Positions 7,929-16,535 of a stretch of 64,000 nucleotides of DNA are shown here, in pieces. This DNA comes from Sulfurimonas sp. HSL-3221 (GTDB taxonomy: Bacteria; Campylobacterota; Campylobacteria; Campylobacterales; Sulfurimonadaceae). Made by a program: the position numbers and the translations under genes. The number at the start of each line of letters is the position of its first letter. Within the stretch, counting starts at the first letter, position 1. The stretch covers positions 1,488,001 through 1,552,000 of the forward strand of contig NZ_CP087998.1 in NCBI RefSeq assembly GCF_021044585.1, given 5' to 3'. Under the pieces are notes generated by a model. That model ran no database searches. It saw only the letters and a list, made by a program, of their open reading frames with translations, and was not told the DNA's origin.

Positions 7929-8015
7929 GGCCCCTCCTTAATATAGGAAAGCATCTGCATTTCGCGTTCTTGCAGCCCTTTTTCGATAGAAATTATCAAG
8001 TTAGTGCAATTGCTC

Positions 8016-8044
8016 TTGACATGTTTGAAAAAAGAGAGTAAAGT
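8016..8044 (+). promoter_or_regulatory. Sigma-70-type promoter of yceI
   Basis: TTGACA (8016-8021), 17 bases, then TAAAGT (8039-8044), about 70 bp before the yceI start. The -35 is a perfect consensus. Confidence 0.6.
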
Positions 8045-8117
8045 TTTAGAGTAAATACACTAAAAGACACCTCCAAGACCCCTCTGCGGAGCCCGGAGAT
8101 GCCAAAAAGGATACGCA

Positions 8118-8693
8118 ATGAAAATCTACACTCGCATGTTGGGAGCCGCCGCGGCGCTTTCCCTCTCTACTTCCCTGCTCCTTGGCGCCGTGTACGACGT
8201 CGATCCGACCCACTCGAACGTCGGCTTCAAGATCCGCCACATGATGATCAGCAACGTCAACGGACGCTTTGCCGAATTCAGCGGGAACTACGACCTGGAA
8301 GGCAAAGTGCTCAAAGCGCTCTCCGGCACCATCAAGAGCGCCAGCGTCGATACGGACAACGCCAAACGCGACGACCATCTCCGCAGCGCCGACTTTTTCG
8401 ACGTGGCGAAGTACCCGGAGATCACCTTTACCATGACCAGCTTCGACGGCGACAGTGTGACGGGAGAGCTGACGATCCACGGTGTCACCCGTACCGTCAC
8501 CCTGGAAGCGGAAGTTTCGGGGACCATCAAGGACCCGTGGGGCATGACCCGCAGCAGTATCATTCTGGAGGGGAGCATCAAACGCAGCGACTTCGGGCTG
8601 ACCTATAACCAGGTGCTCGAAGCGGGCGGTGTGGCACTGAGCGACAAGGTGAAGATCACCATCGAGCTCGAGGGGATCGCCAAGCCGGTATAA
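8118..8693 (+). CDS. YceI-family periplasmic protein
   Basis: A 191-residue YceI protein, a lipocalin-like barrel that binds isoprenoid-type lipids. A signal peptide (about residues 1-24, ending LLLGA) is followed by YDVDPTHSNVGFKIRHMM, the standard YceI opening, and KYPEITFTMTSF and GELTIHGVTRTVTL in the core. It is followed after 7 bp by a TetR regulator on the same strand, which probably controls it. It interrupts the interval between nifE and nifN, on the opposite strand to both. Confidence 0.93.
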   Translation: MKIYTRMLGAAAALSLSTSLLLGAVYDVDPTHSNVGFKIRHMMISNVNGRFAEFSGNYDLEGKVLKALSGTIKSASVDTDNAKRDDHLRSADFFDVAKYPEITFTMTSFDGDSVTGELTIHGVTRTVTLEAEVSGTIKDPWGMTRSSIILEGSIKRSDFGLTYNQVLEAGGVALSDKVKITIELEGIAKPV

Positions 8694-8700
8694 TGCCGCC

Positions 8701-9303
8701 ATGGGAACGAAAAAGAAAATCCTTGCCGGGGCGCTGAAGCTCTTTAACGAGGGCAATACGCAGGCCGCGACGACGAACCATATCGCCGCGTCGCTCGGGA
8801 TGAGCCCCGGCAACCTCCACTACCACTTCAAAAACCGCGAAGCGATTATCCTCCGCCTTTACGAGGAGATGAAAGCCCAGACGGAACTGGCCGCGGAAGC
8901 CCTTCCCGGCTCCATCGGCGCGCTGCATGAGCACATGCTGCACCTCGGCCGGGTCTACTGGGCGTACCGCTTTTTCCACCGCGAGCTGCTTTTCCTGCTC
9001 TCGCGCGATCCGGAGCTCAAAGCCCTCTATGTCCGGGACAACCTGGCCCACCGCGAACGCATCGTGCGCGTGCTCTCCAACCTCGTGGAAAACGGCTGCC
9101 TGGAGGCGCCGTATGCCAACGTCCTCGAGCACCTCGCCGACACGACCCTGCTGGCCACGCAGTTCTGGATCCCCTTCCTCGAAACCCTCGGCACGCCGCT
9201 TGATGAACACAATGTGGAGGGAATGTTCACGCATGTTCAGGGGGCAATGCGCCCCTATCTAACCCCCAAGGGGCTCAAGGCGCTCGCCGACCTCGGCGCA
9301 TAG
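8701..9303 (+). CDS. TetR-family transcriptional regulator
   Basis: A 200-residue TetR-type regulator. The DNA-binding helix-turn-helix lies at about residues 22-45 (TTNHIAASLGMSPGNLHYHF), followed by KNREAIILRLYEE, the conserved end of the domain. The C-terminal ligand-binding part has long helices and resembles the group with a YYHFRHRELLFL-like segment (YRFFHRELLFLL). It lies immediately downstream of yceI and probably autoregulates that pair. The ligand is unknown. Confidence 0.9.
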   Translation: MGTKKKILAGALKLFNEGNTQAATTNHIAASLGMSPGNLHYHFKNREAIILRLYEEMKAQTELAAEALPGSIGALHEHMLHLGRVYWAYRFFHRELLFLLSRDPELKALYVRDNLAHRERIVRVLSNLVENGCLEAPYANVLEHLADTTLLATQFWIPFLETLGTPLDEHNVEGMFTHVQGAMRPYLTPKGLKALADLGA

Positions 9304-9355
9304 CGCACGGGCGGCGCTGATTCACTGTGACCGGAAAAAAGAGTGGAAGAACCGT

Positions 9356-9769
9356 TTAGGTACGGCCGTCGAGGATCTGTTCGTTGTCGATGCGTTTGCG
9401 GGGGGATTTTCGAATTTCGACAAGGATCTGCTGCAGGCGGCTGAGAACGATCTGGGCGTTTTTCGACGTATCGAAACTGTCCATGGCGATGTAGGTGGTG
9501 TCATTGCGGAAATGATCGTCGAGCTTGCAGAGCAGGTTCTGGCTCGCCTTGTGGGCACGGGCCGCGTCCGTAAAGTCGAAGACAATAAAGTAGTGATTGT
9601 CATCAATCTTCTCAAGGTGGTCCGAGAGCCGTAAAAAACCGCCGAGGGTCTGAAGGTCCAACGGTTCGCTGTGGTGCAGAAGCGCGAAGGTCACATCGAC
9701 GCCGTAGCGTTCATAGATATAATAGTGTTTTTTTATCAGCACTTCAAAGCGTTGAGCTGTTTCACTCAT
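9356..9769 (-). CDS. Unknown protein between nifE and nifN
   Basis: A 137-residue protein that I do not recognise with confidence. It starts MSETAQRFEVLIKKHYYIYE and contains a pattern of alternating strands and helices (YGVDVTFALLHHSEPLD, then HYFIVFDFTDAARAHK) reminiscent of a degenerate nucleotidyl-cyclase-like fold, but no GGDEF or EAL signature is present. No signal peptide or membrane segment. It is on the nif strand, 221 bp downstream of nifE with a hairpin between, so it may or may not belong to that unit. Confidence 0.65.
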   Translation of the reverse strand: MSETAQRFEVLIKKHYYIYERYGVDVTFALLHHSEPLDLQTLGGFLRLSDHLEKIDDNHYFIVFDFTDAARAHKASQNLLCKLDDHFRNDTTYIAMDSFDTSKNAQIVLSRLQQILVEIRKSPRKRIDNEQILDGRT

Positions 9770-9900
9770 TGCAGTCTTACCTTTACCAATATTGTATTTG
9801 TGTCATTCATTATAACGACAAACATACAACTTTTATCAGAGTTTCTTCAATATATTTTGTGAATAAAGGATTATAGCAAAAAAATGTGATAGCAACTTAA

Positions 9901-9930
9901 TCTCCCGGGAAACGTTATGCTTCCCGGAGA
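9901..9930 (-). terminator. Hairpin downstream of nifE
   Basis: Arms TCTCC(C)GGGAA and TTCCCGGAGA form a 10-bp stem with one bulged C and a 9-nt loop, 60 bp after the nifE stop on the minus strand. A T-rich stretch follows only 20 or more bases later. It probably ends the nifE message. Confidence 0.45.
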
Positions 9931-9990
9931 ACCTTTGCCGAAAATCGTGACACGGATCGGAAGCGTAAAGGCTGTCTCGCTAATGACGGA

Positions 9991-11358
9991 TCAGCCGACT
10001 TCCCAGGGCGCTTTGGCCGATACATTGGCGAACACCGGGTTCGCGAAGGCGGACTTCAGATCCTCGGCGAGATTGATGAGGCCGTTGTAGCCGCCGTAGG
10101 AGGTCTTCTTCTCCTGGTTGACGTCGATGAAGGAGATCTTCTTCTTGATCGCCGTATAGAGGCTCCGCCCCCCGGCGAGGAGGATATGGGCACCCCGTTC
10201 GTCGATGACCTTGGACTGTTGCGCGGCGGGTTTGTCCATCAGCACGCCGTCCTCACCGAGGTATTCGCGCGCCTTTTCGATATCGTCCGCCGTCGACTTC
10301 TTGATGGAGGTCGCCACGACCTCGATACCGAGATCCTGCAGGCCCGACGCGATGGACCACGCCTTGTTCCCCCCCGTGTTGAGGACGGCTTTTTTGCCTT
10401 TGAACAAGCGACGGTAAGGCTCGAGGGCGAGGTCGAGTTTCGCCTCCTCCTCGTCGATCAGGCGTTCGGCCTTCTCCATCAGCTCCGGGTCGCCGAGCCC
10501 CTTGACGATCTCGCGGATGGCGAAGGTCGTGTCGCGTTTGCCGTAGAAGGAGACGGAGACCCAGGGGATGTCCCACTTCTCGTTCATCTTGCGCACCAGC
10601 GTCACGAGCGACTTGGCGCAGACGATGACGTTGAGCTTCGCGCGGTGGGCCGTGCGGATGTCGCCGACCCGGCCGTCGCCGCTCATAGAGGCGAGCACGC
10701 GGATGCCGAGCTTTTCGAACATCGGCATGTACTGCCACATATCGCCGGTAACGTTATAGTCGCCGATCAGGTTGATGTCGTACTTCGTCGTGTATTCCGG
10801 CTCCTTGGTGCCGATCAGGTGCTCCAGCACCGCCTCGCCCGCCAGACGCGAACCGAGGTTCTTGCCCCCGACAAAGCCCGGCGCATGTACCGGGACGACC
10901 GGCACGCCGTGCTTCTCGCTGCCGAGTTTGCAGGTCATGTCGATGTCGTCGCCCACCAGCGCCGTGACACAGGTGGAGTAGACGAAGATCGCCTCGGGTT
11001 TGTAGTGTTCGACAACGTAGTCGATGGAGTCTTCCAGGCGCTTGTCCCCGCCGAAGATAACGTCGTTCGTCGTGATCCCCGTCGTGAAGCCCATAAAGGT
11101 GTGGTTGCGCCCGTTGTAGGAACTCAGGCTCTCGCGGGTCTCCCAGGAGGCCCCGAGACAGGTCTGCGGGCCGTGCACGAGGTGGACGGCGTCCGCATAG
11201 GGAAAGAGCGAGATCTGCGCGCCGTCAAAGGCGCACCCTCCTGCCGCAAGGCCCGGTTTGGGCTTGTCGCACCCCTCGCCGGGTTTTTTGTCTTTGCTGT
11301 GCGAACAGGCACTCTCGTTCAACAACTCTTTGATCTTTGCGCGGTTTACCATTGCCAT
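9991..11358 (-). CDS. nifE: NifE, FeMo-cofactor assembly scaffold alpha subunit
   Basis: A 455-residue NifE, which with NifN forms the scaffold that matures FeMo-cofactor. Recognisable parts are the Cys-rich N-terminus (CSHSKDKKPGEGC, then GGCAFDGA), HGPQTCLGASWETRE, and YSTCVTALVGDDI, which hold the P-cluster-like cluster ligands. The C-terminal KKTSYGGYNGLINLAEDL is typical of NifE. The start has a GGAAGGA ribosome site, with a second Met two codons on. A consensus sigma-54 promoter lies about 90 bp upstream. nifN is not adjacent: an unknown gene plus yceI and tetR intervene. Confidence 0.97.
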   Translation of the reverse strand: MAMVNRAKIKELLNESACSHSKDKKPGEGCDKPKPGLAAGGCAFDGAQISLFPYADAVHLVHGPQTCLGASWETRESLSSYNGRNHTFMGFTTGITTNDVIFGGDKRLEDSIDYVVEHYKPEAIFVYSTCVTALVGDDIDMTCKLGSEKHGVPVVPVHAPGFVGGKNLGSRLAGEAVLEHLIGTKEPEYTTKYDINLIGDYNVTGDMWQYMPMFEKLGIRVLASMSGDGRVGDIRTAHRAKLNVIVCAKSLVTLVRKMNEKWDIPWVSVSFYGKRDTTFAIREIVKGLGDPELMEKAERLIDEEEAKLDLALEPYRRLFKGKKAVLNTGGNKAWSIASGLQDLGIEVVATSIKKSTADDIEKAREYLGEDGVLMDKPAAQQSKVIDERGAHILLAGGRSLYTAIKKKISFIDVNQEKKTSYGGYNGLINLAEDLKSAFANPVFANVSAKAPWEVG

Positions 11359-11444
11359 AATGTCATCCTTCCTATGGAATTTTCATAGTCAGAAAGCTGC
11401 TCATCCGCTTGCTTTTCGCTATAGATTTTCTTGTCAAAGCGATA

Positions 11445-11460
11445 TGCAATATATGTGCCT
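11445..11460 (-). promoter_or_regulatory. Sigma-54 (-24/-12) promoter of nifE
   Basis: The minus strand reads AGGCACATATATTGCA: GG (11458-11459), exactly ten bases, GC (11446-11447), nearly perfect for TGGCAC-N5-TTGCA. It is about 87 bp upstream of the nifE start. I saw no exact TGT-N10-ACA site within the next 200 bp upstream. Confidence 0.85.
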
Positions 11461-11516
11461 GTAGCGGTTTTTTGGGAGGGGTTATCAGTTAGAGGGGTGG
11501 CCGTAGCCGTAGCAAT

Positions 11517-11532
11517 GCCGGGCGCGCCCGGC
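11517..11532 (-). terminator. 16-bp GC palindrome
   Basis: GCCGGGCG CGCCCGGC is a perfect palindrome 15 bp after the stop of the Met/Gln-rich secreted protein on the minus strand. It probably acts as its terminator and insulates it from nifE. There is no T-run. Confidence 0.4.
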
Positions 11533-11546
11533 GGGATGCCGGCGAA

Positions 11547-11828
11547 TTACTCCGCGTCGGCGACGGGATCGGTCGTTTCAACAACTTCCGTCTCGGTGAC
11601 CGTCTCTTCGATGCCGTTTTGGTGCGCGTACTGGTGCTGCGCCTGCGTCATATTGCGGACCTGGTACTGGTAGCGCATCTGGCTCTGCATCTGCTGCTGC
11701 ATCATCGCCGCACCGCGCTGCATCGTTGCCGTGCCCGCACCTGCACCCGCACCCGGGCCCTGCTGCGCCATTGCCGCCGTGGAAGCGACCAGTGCCGCCG
11801 CTGTCAATGCCATGATTGTCTTTTTCAT
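11547..11828 (-). CDS. Secreted Met/Gln-rich small protein
   Basis: A 93-residue protein with a clear signal peptide (MKKTIMALTAAALVASTAAMA, cleavage near AMA-QQ), then a Gly/Ala stretch and a Met/Gln-rich segment (MMQQQMQSQM). The C-terminus is acidic. No known domain. I start at 11828, where AAAGGA precedes the ATG, rather than at an upstream Met with no ribosome site. Its head (signal, QGPG, then TMQ and MQ repeats) resembles that of the Asp-rich repeat protein at 16.0-16.5 kb, so the two are probably related. Function unknown; Met-rich periplasmic proteins sometimes bind copper, which is only a guess here. Confidence 0.75.
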   Translation of the reverse strand: MKKTIMALTAAALVASTAAMAQQGPGAGAGAGTATMQRGAAMMQQQMQSQMRYQYQVRNMTQAQHQYAHQNGIEETVTETEVVETTDPVADAE

Positions 11829-11938
11829 CCTATGTCCTTTTTCTGTTGGAATGCGGAAATTGTAAAGCAGGAGAGTGAGCGGAGTGTGAGAGATCATGCA
11901 CAGTTTCGCTAAGATATGGCAAGACCCAAGGAGCCCCC

Positions 11939-12745
11939 ATGCCCGAATCCGAAACGCCCGCCCCCTTCCTGCGCCGCCGCCGGAATCAACTGCTTATCGT
12001 CGCGCTGTCGCTGCTGGTGCTGCTGCTCTCCTTCGCCGGCACCTTTGATAGGCCCGGCCGCGCGATCGTCGACAGCTCCTTTAAACAGGCCCTTGTCGTC
12101 TTCGGCACGGCCAAGTCCCTCAACGCCGTCATCTCCGTCATACAGGGCACCGAAGTCGGACCGCCCGGCGTCACCCTCGCCGTGGGGGAGGTGCTCGACC
12201 CCGTCAACGACCTCATCGAACGCTTCTCCTGGATCATGCTGGCTTCCATCACCTCCCTGGGAATCCAGACGATCTTTATGAACATCGTCACGGACACCCT
12301 TTTCAACTACCTGCTGCTCGCGCTCGTGCTCGCCTACAACCTCTGTCTCTTTGTCCGTTTTGCCCGCGACGAAAAACCCCGTACACTCCTGTTCAAGATC
12401 ACAGTGATCATGGTCTTTCTGCGTTTCAGCGTGCCGCTGATGGCCCTCGCCAACGACCTCGTCTACGCCCATTTTGTCCAACCCGAATACAATATTGTCG
12501 AACTCGACCGCGGGGTCACGGCGATCTCGGACGACATCGAGGGGTTCAAAAAAAGTTCGCACAGCCTCTTCAGCACCAGCTACTACACGGAGCAGGTCGA
12601 GCACTACAAAGCCGAGGCCAACGCCGCCGGCGACCAGATCGTCCGGCTGATCATCGCCTTCGTTTTCCAGACCGTCGTCTTTCCGCTGCTGTTTTTGTTC
12701 CTGCTCTACAAGTTCGTGCTGAGGGTGTTCGATATCGGCAGGTAA
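11939..12745 (+). CDS. Unknown multi-pass membrane protein
   Basis: A 268-residue membrane protein with an N-terminal segment (about residues 18-34, LLIVALSLLVLLLSF), a central cluster around residues 95-150 (including IVTDTLFNYLLLALVLAYNL) and a C-terminal segment (about 237-258, VFPLLFLFLLYKF). Between them is a soluble stretch with VVFGTAKSLNAVISVIQGTEV and a helical linker near residues 180-225. It resembles conserved hypothetical proteins of gammaproteobacteria and Campylobacterota, with no assigned function that I know of. It stands 50 bp before a diguanylate cyclase gene on the same strand. Confidence 0.8.
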   Translation: MPESETPAPFLRRRRNQLLIVALSLLVLLLSFAGTFDRPGRAIVDSSFKQALVVFGTAKSLNAVISVIQGTEVGPPGVTLAVGEVLDPVNDLIERFSWIMLASITSLGIQTIFMNIVTDTLFNYLLLALVLAYNLCLFVRFARDEKPRTLLFKITVIMVFLRFSVPLMALANDLVYAHFVQPEYNIVELDRGVTAISDDIEGFKKSSHSLFSTSYYTEQVEHYKAEANAAGDQIVRLIIAFVFQTVVFPLLFLFLLYKFVLRVFDIGR

Positions 12746-12795
12746 AGTCCGTCCTCAAGGGAATAAATTAATCATCCCTTCTATATACTGTAAAT

Positions 12796-14742
12796 ATGAA
12801 CATTTACCACAAGAAACTACATCTTGCACCGGCGTTGACCTACCTGGTATTTTTTGTGTTAAGTGCCCTGCTGATCCTCCTCTTCAGCCACGACATTCTG
12901 TCCGACCGCGTGAAGGGGCATCTCTCCGCCGAAAAAGAGCTGACGGAGTCGACCTACCAGAGCATCATCGGCGGGTTCAAATCCCAGGCCGACATCATCT
13001 TCTACAACCGCATCAACGTCAAAGACGTCATCGATCTCTACAAGCAGGTGCCGACGGCATCGGAGACGCAACGCGCCGCGATCCGCGAACGGCTCTACGA
13101 GCTCCTGCTTCCCGTCTACCGCAATATCAGCCTCTACCACCTCAAGCAGATGCATTTCCATCTCAGCAACAACGAGAGTTTTCTGCGCTTTCACCGCCCC
13201 GGGCGGTTCGGGGACGACCTGACCGGCGTACGCGACAGCGTCGCCTATGTCAACAAGACGCACAAGCCCGTCAGCGGCTTCGAGGAGGGGCGCATCTTCA
13301 ACGGCTACCGTTTCGTCTATCCTCTCTTTGACGGGAACGACTACCTCGGCAGCGTCGAACTCTCCATCTCGATGCAGACCATCCTCGAAAGAATCCGCCA
13401 CGCCATCCATGCCGAGACCGGTTTTATCATTCTCGCCGACACGGTAAAATCGAAAGTCTTTCCCGAAGAACAAAGCTATTATGTGCCCTCGCAACTGTTT
13501 GAGAACTACATGACCGAAAAGGTACTGGCCCCGCGGCACGCTTCGAAAACGACGGCGCTGATCCGCGCGTACATCCGGCAGAACGGCTCCCTGGACGCGA
13601 TGCTCGCCCGGGGGCGCACCTTCAACTTCTTCGAAACCAACGACGGCAATCTCTACGCAATCACCTTCGTCCCCGTCGTCAATGCCATCTCCCGCAAAAC
13701 CGTTGCCTACATCATCATCGACCGCAGGCATGGCGACCTCCAGGCCCGCTTCTTTCAGTACAAGGTCATGGCAGGCGTCGTCGTGGCCCTCCTGGCCCTG
13801 CTCTTTTACCTCCTCTACCGCGCCAACCTGCAGCGCAGTGCCATCGAAATCGACAAGCGCCAGCTGCAGTCGCTTATCGACCTGCAAAAAAACGTCGTCA
13901 TCCTCACTGACGGCCATAAACTGAAGTTCGCCAACCGCTTTTTCTTCGAGTCGTTCGGCTACGACTCCCTCGAGGATTTCCTCAAGGAGCACGAGTGCAT
14001 CTGCGAGCTCTTTATCGCCGACGAACGCTTTTTCCACCTCGGCAAGGTCCCCGACGGCAAACAGTGGGTCAAAACGCTGATGGAGACCCCCGCGACGCGG
14101 CGGATCGTCAAGATGCTCGACCGCGAGGGGACCCCCCGCGTCTACACCGTCACGATCAACCCCATCCCCGGGCAGCGCTACATTGTCGTCTTCACCGACA
14201 TTAGTCTGACCATCCTCAACCAGCGGGAGCTCGAACGACGTGCCTCGCGGGACAAGCTGACCCACGCCTACAACCGCGAATTCCTCGACAGCTCCTTCCA
14301 CAAGCTCTGCCACTCATCCAACGCACAGCAGAAACTGCTGGGGGTCATCATGGTGGACCTGGACCACTTCAAGCGCGTCAACGACACCTACGGCCACAAC
14401 CGCGGCGACGAAGTGCTCAAAACCTTCGTCGACGTTATCCGCCGCGCCATCCGTCAGGAGGACTTTATCATCCGCTGGGGCGGCGAGGAGTTCCTGTTGC
14501 TGATGATGGTCGACAGCCTCCACAGCCTGACCGCCATTGCGGAGGGAGTCCGCGAACGTATCGAAACCGCGGCGTTCGCGGAGGTCGGGCAGATCACCGC
14601 GAGCTTCGGCGTCACCATCTACCACGAGGGGGACGACCTCAAAACCACCATCGCACGCAGCGACAAAGCCCTCTACGAGGCCAAGGCGTCCGGGAGAAAC
14701 ATCGTCGTCGTGGACGAGGCCATCACCGAGACCGCCCTCTAG
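12796..14742 (+). CDS. Membrane diguanylate cyclase with periplasmic sensor and PAS
   Basis: A 648-residue sensor protein that makes cyclic di-GMP. Membrane segments lie near residues 14-34 and 329-349 (VMAGVVVALLALLFYLLYRA) and bracket a roughly 290-residue periplasmic sensor of double-Cache type. A PAS-like region follows (about 365-470), then a GGDEF domain (about 485-640). The active-site loop is GGEEF in FIIRWGGEEFLLL, and the inhibitory RxxD site (RQED) sits five residues before it, so both catalysis and product inhibition look intact. VDLDHFKRVNDTYGH holds the metal-binding Asp. The signal sensed is unknown. Confidence 0.93.
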   Translation: MNIYHKKLHLAPALTYLVFFVLSALLILLFSHDILSDRVKGHLSAEKELTESTYQSIIGGFKSQADIIFYNRINVKDVIDLYKQVPTASETQRAAIRERLYELLLPVYRNISLYHLKQMHFHLSNNESFLRFHRPGRFGDDLTGVRDSVAYVNKTHKPVSGFEEGRIFNGYRFVYPLFDGNDYLGSVELSISMQTILERIRHAIHAETGFIILADTVKSKVFPEEQSYYVPSQLFENYMTEKVLAPRHASKTTALIRAYIRQNGSLDAMLARGRTFNFFETNDGNLYAITFVPVVNAISRKTVAYIIIDRRHGDLQARFFQYKVMAGVVVALLALLFYLLYRANLQRSAIEIDKRQLQSLIDLQKNVVILTDGHKLKFANRFFFESFGYDSLEDFLKEHECICELFIADERFFHLGKVPDGKQWVKTLMETPATRRIVKMLDREGTPRVYTVTINPIPGQRYIVVFTDISLTILNQRELERRASRDKLTHAYNREFLDSSFHKLCHSSNAQQKLLGVIMVDLDHFKRVNDTYGHNRGDEVLKTFVDVIRRAIRQEDFIIRWGGEEFLLLMMVDSLHSLTAIAEGVRERIETAAFAEVGQITASFGVTIYHEGDDLKTTIARSDKALYEAKASGRNIVVVDEAITETAL

Positions 14743-14752
14743 CCGCGGCGCA

Positions 14753-15805
14753 TCACCCCTCGTTGCCCTCACTCGCTGCCGTCACGTCGATCTTCTTCTT
14801 CTCCTTCGTCGCATAGGTCTCGACCTTGGTGATCATTTTTTCAAAGAGACCGGCCGAGTAGCCGAAGACCAGGGCGATGATCATCAACGCGGCGGAGGGG
14901 CACCCCTGCGATCCGCTTAGGATCTCCGTAAACAGAGGCCCGAAGATATCCACCTCGATCAGCACGATCACCAGATAGAGCCCGGCCCACCCCGTCAGCA
15001 CCCCGATCATCGGCGTCAGGAAGAGCGTGGACCATGAGAAGCCGTAATCATTCGGGATATCGGGTTTCTGGATAACGCTTCTGAGCTTGCTGAGCAGACC
15101 GCCTATTCCCCCTGCCACGAGCAGCAGTGCATTTTGCTCGACCCAGAGCAGCATCGCGATGAACAGGAGGGTAATATAGGTCAGCCACATCGTCTTGTTC
15201 TGCCAGTCGGCGAGCATTTCGAAATAGTCGTCGCGGTAGCTGTAATAGACGCGCCGTCCCTCCACCAGGAGCTGCTTCCGGCTCTTCTCCGTCGCCTCCT
15301 CTTTTTTGAGGTTCAGTTCGATGCGTTTGGCCAGGTTCTTCGCCTCCGCCGAATCCAGTTCGGCAAGGCGCAGGCGAGTGACCTCCAGCTCTTCGTTGAT
15401 GTCACCAATCTCGTCGATGATGATGTTTTTTGCATTATGCAGCATGCGCCAGCCCGAGATGATCCGGCCCGAACTGATAAAGCATTTATCCAGGGCGTTC
15501 ACCCCCACGACCTTCTGTTCGATCATCTCAAGGATGCGCTTCTGCTCCGCGACCAATTTGCTCTGCGCGGGGGTGTCGGGGTAAGCGAGGGCCTGGGCCC
15601 GGAGCGACTGCAGTTCGGACTCGAGGCGCATCATCGACGGCGAGATGATCGCCCGGTACCTGAACACAAGCATGCCGATAAAGAAGAGCAGCAAACCTAC
15701 TCCGACAATCATATTGTCCAGATCGGACGTTCCCATCGTTTGAAGGGTACAGTACAGACTCGTATTGATGTCCTGGGTGGCATTCACATCGGTAGGCAAT
15801 GGCAT
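14753..15805 (-). CDS. Unknown membrane protein with coiled coil
   Basis: A 350-residue protein with a membrane segment near residues 34-52 (VGVGLLLFFIGMLVF), a long helical, probably coiled-coil cytoplasmic region (about 60-205, rich in Glu, Lys and Leu), and a hydrophobic cluster (about 217-325, with TYITLLFIAMLLWV and LYLVIVLIEV). I start at 15805 because AGGAGG lies seven bases upstream. No catalytic motif is seen. Function unknown. It is convergent with the diguanylate cyclase gene, 10 bp between stops. Confidence 0.75.
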   Translation of the reverse strand: MPLPTDVNATQDINTSLYCTLQTMGTSDLDNMIVGVGLLLFFIGMLVFRYRAIISPSMMRLESELQSLRAQALAYPDTPAQSKLVAEQKRILEMIEQKVVGVNALDKCFISSGRIISGWRMLHNAKNIIIDEIGDINEELEVTRLRLAELDSAEAKNLAKRIELNLKKEEATEKSRKQLLVEGRRVYYSYRDDYFEMLADWQNKTMWLTYITLLFIAMLLWVEQNALLLVAGGIGGLLSKLRSVIQKPDIPNDYGFSWSTLFLTPMIGVLTGWAGLYLVIVLIEVDIFGPLFTEILSGSQGCPSAALMIIALVFGYSAGLFEKMITKVETYATKEKKKIDVTAASEGNEG

Positions 15806-16000
15806 CGTGTTTCCTCCTGTCGGTTTGTCCGCGCCGAGCAGCGTGCCGGATACGCCGGGGAGCTTCGACACTCCGCCGCCGCTTACAGCGCAATAATGTA
15901 TTGTATCCATTGTTTAATGTGTTTTATGATGAAGCGGTGGTTTGGCGGAGGGGAAGAAAGAGAGGCGGCAGTCCGGGAAGTCCCGTCTGCCCTGTGAACG

Positions 16001-16462
16001 TTAGTCGCTCTCGACGTGGATGCGGTCTCTGTCGCGATCCTGATCCGGCTCGTCGATCTGATCTTTCAGGCGATCACGTATCTGGTCCTGGTCGGGTTCG
16101 TCGATCTGATCCTTCAGGCGGTCACGCGTCTGGTCCTTGTCCTGGTCCGGCACATCGACCCGGTCGTGCAGTCTGTCCTGCAGGCGGTCCTGATCCGGCT
16201 CATCGATCTGATCTTTCAGGCGATCGCGCGTCTGGTCCTTGTCCTGGTCCTTCGTCGCGTCGAGAAGCTGGTCTTTCGTCCGGTCCCGCGTCTGCAGATA
16301 GGTCTGGTTCTGGATCATCATACCGCTCTGCTTCATCTGCATCTGCTGCGTCTGCATCTGCGACTGGGACTTCTGCATCGTCCCGCCGCCCGGGCCCTGC
16401 GCCAACAGTGCCGTCGCCGCCAGCAGCGATAGTGCTGCCGCTAATGTCATTACCCTTTTCAT
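16001..16462 (-). CDS. Secreted Asp/Gln-rich tandem-repeat protein
   Basis: A 153-residue protein with a signal peptide (MKRVMTLAAALSLLAATALLA), a Met/Gln-rich section, and then about 95 residues of highly charged repeats. The unit DRLKDQIDEPDQD occurs three times, with related forms DRLQDRLHDRVDVPDQD between. The pattern is that of a disordered or extended acidic protein that could bind cations such as calcium; this is inference. The DNA repeats as well, so copy number may vary between strains. It is related at its N-terminus to the Met/Gln-rich protein at 11.5-11.8 kb. Confidence 0.75.
   Translation of the reverse strand: MKRVMTLAAALSLLAATALLAQGPGGGTMQKSQSQMQTQQMQMKQSGMMIQNQTYLQTRDRTKDQLLDATKDQDKDQTRDRLKDQIDEPDQDRLQDRLHDRVDVPDQDKDQTRDRLKDQIDEPDQDQIRDRLKDQIDEPDQDRDRDRIHVESD
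16030..16220 (-). repeat. Tandem coding repeat, ~42-bp periods
   Basis: The segments starting near 16044, 16095 and 16197 each read CTCGTCGATCTGATC or a one- or two-base variant, and each is followed by a TTCAGGCG(A/G)TC block. They encode the repeated DRLKDQIDEPDQD unit. Confidence 0.7.
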
Positions 16463-16535
16463 GACGTGCTCCTTTTACAGGTGGGATACTCAAATGGTAC
16501 GCCCGCACTATGAGCGAAGTATGAGTATCGTACGA

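Noticed and set aside
6789-7946. 385-codon plus-strand frame opposite nifN
   Set aside because: Antisense shadow of nifN for the same reasons.
7960-7980. Sigma-54 promoter of nifN
   Set aside because: GG-N10-GC exists (CC at 7976-7977 side), but the -12 half is ACGC and not TTGC, so the match is too weak to list.
10186-11388. 400-codon plus-strand frame opposite nifE
   Set aside because: Shadow of nifE; no ribosome site or recognisable domain, Asp/Val/His-rich composition typical of antisense frames.
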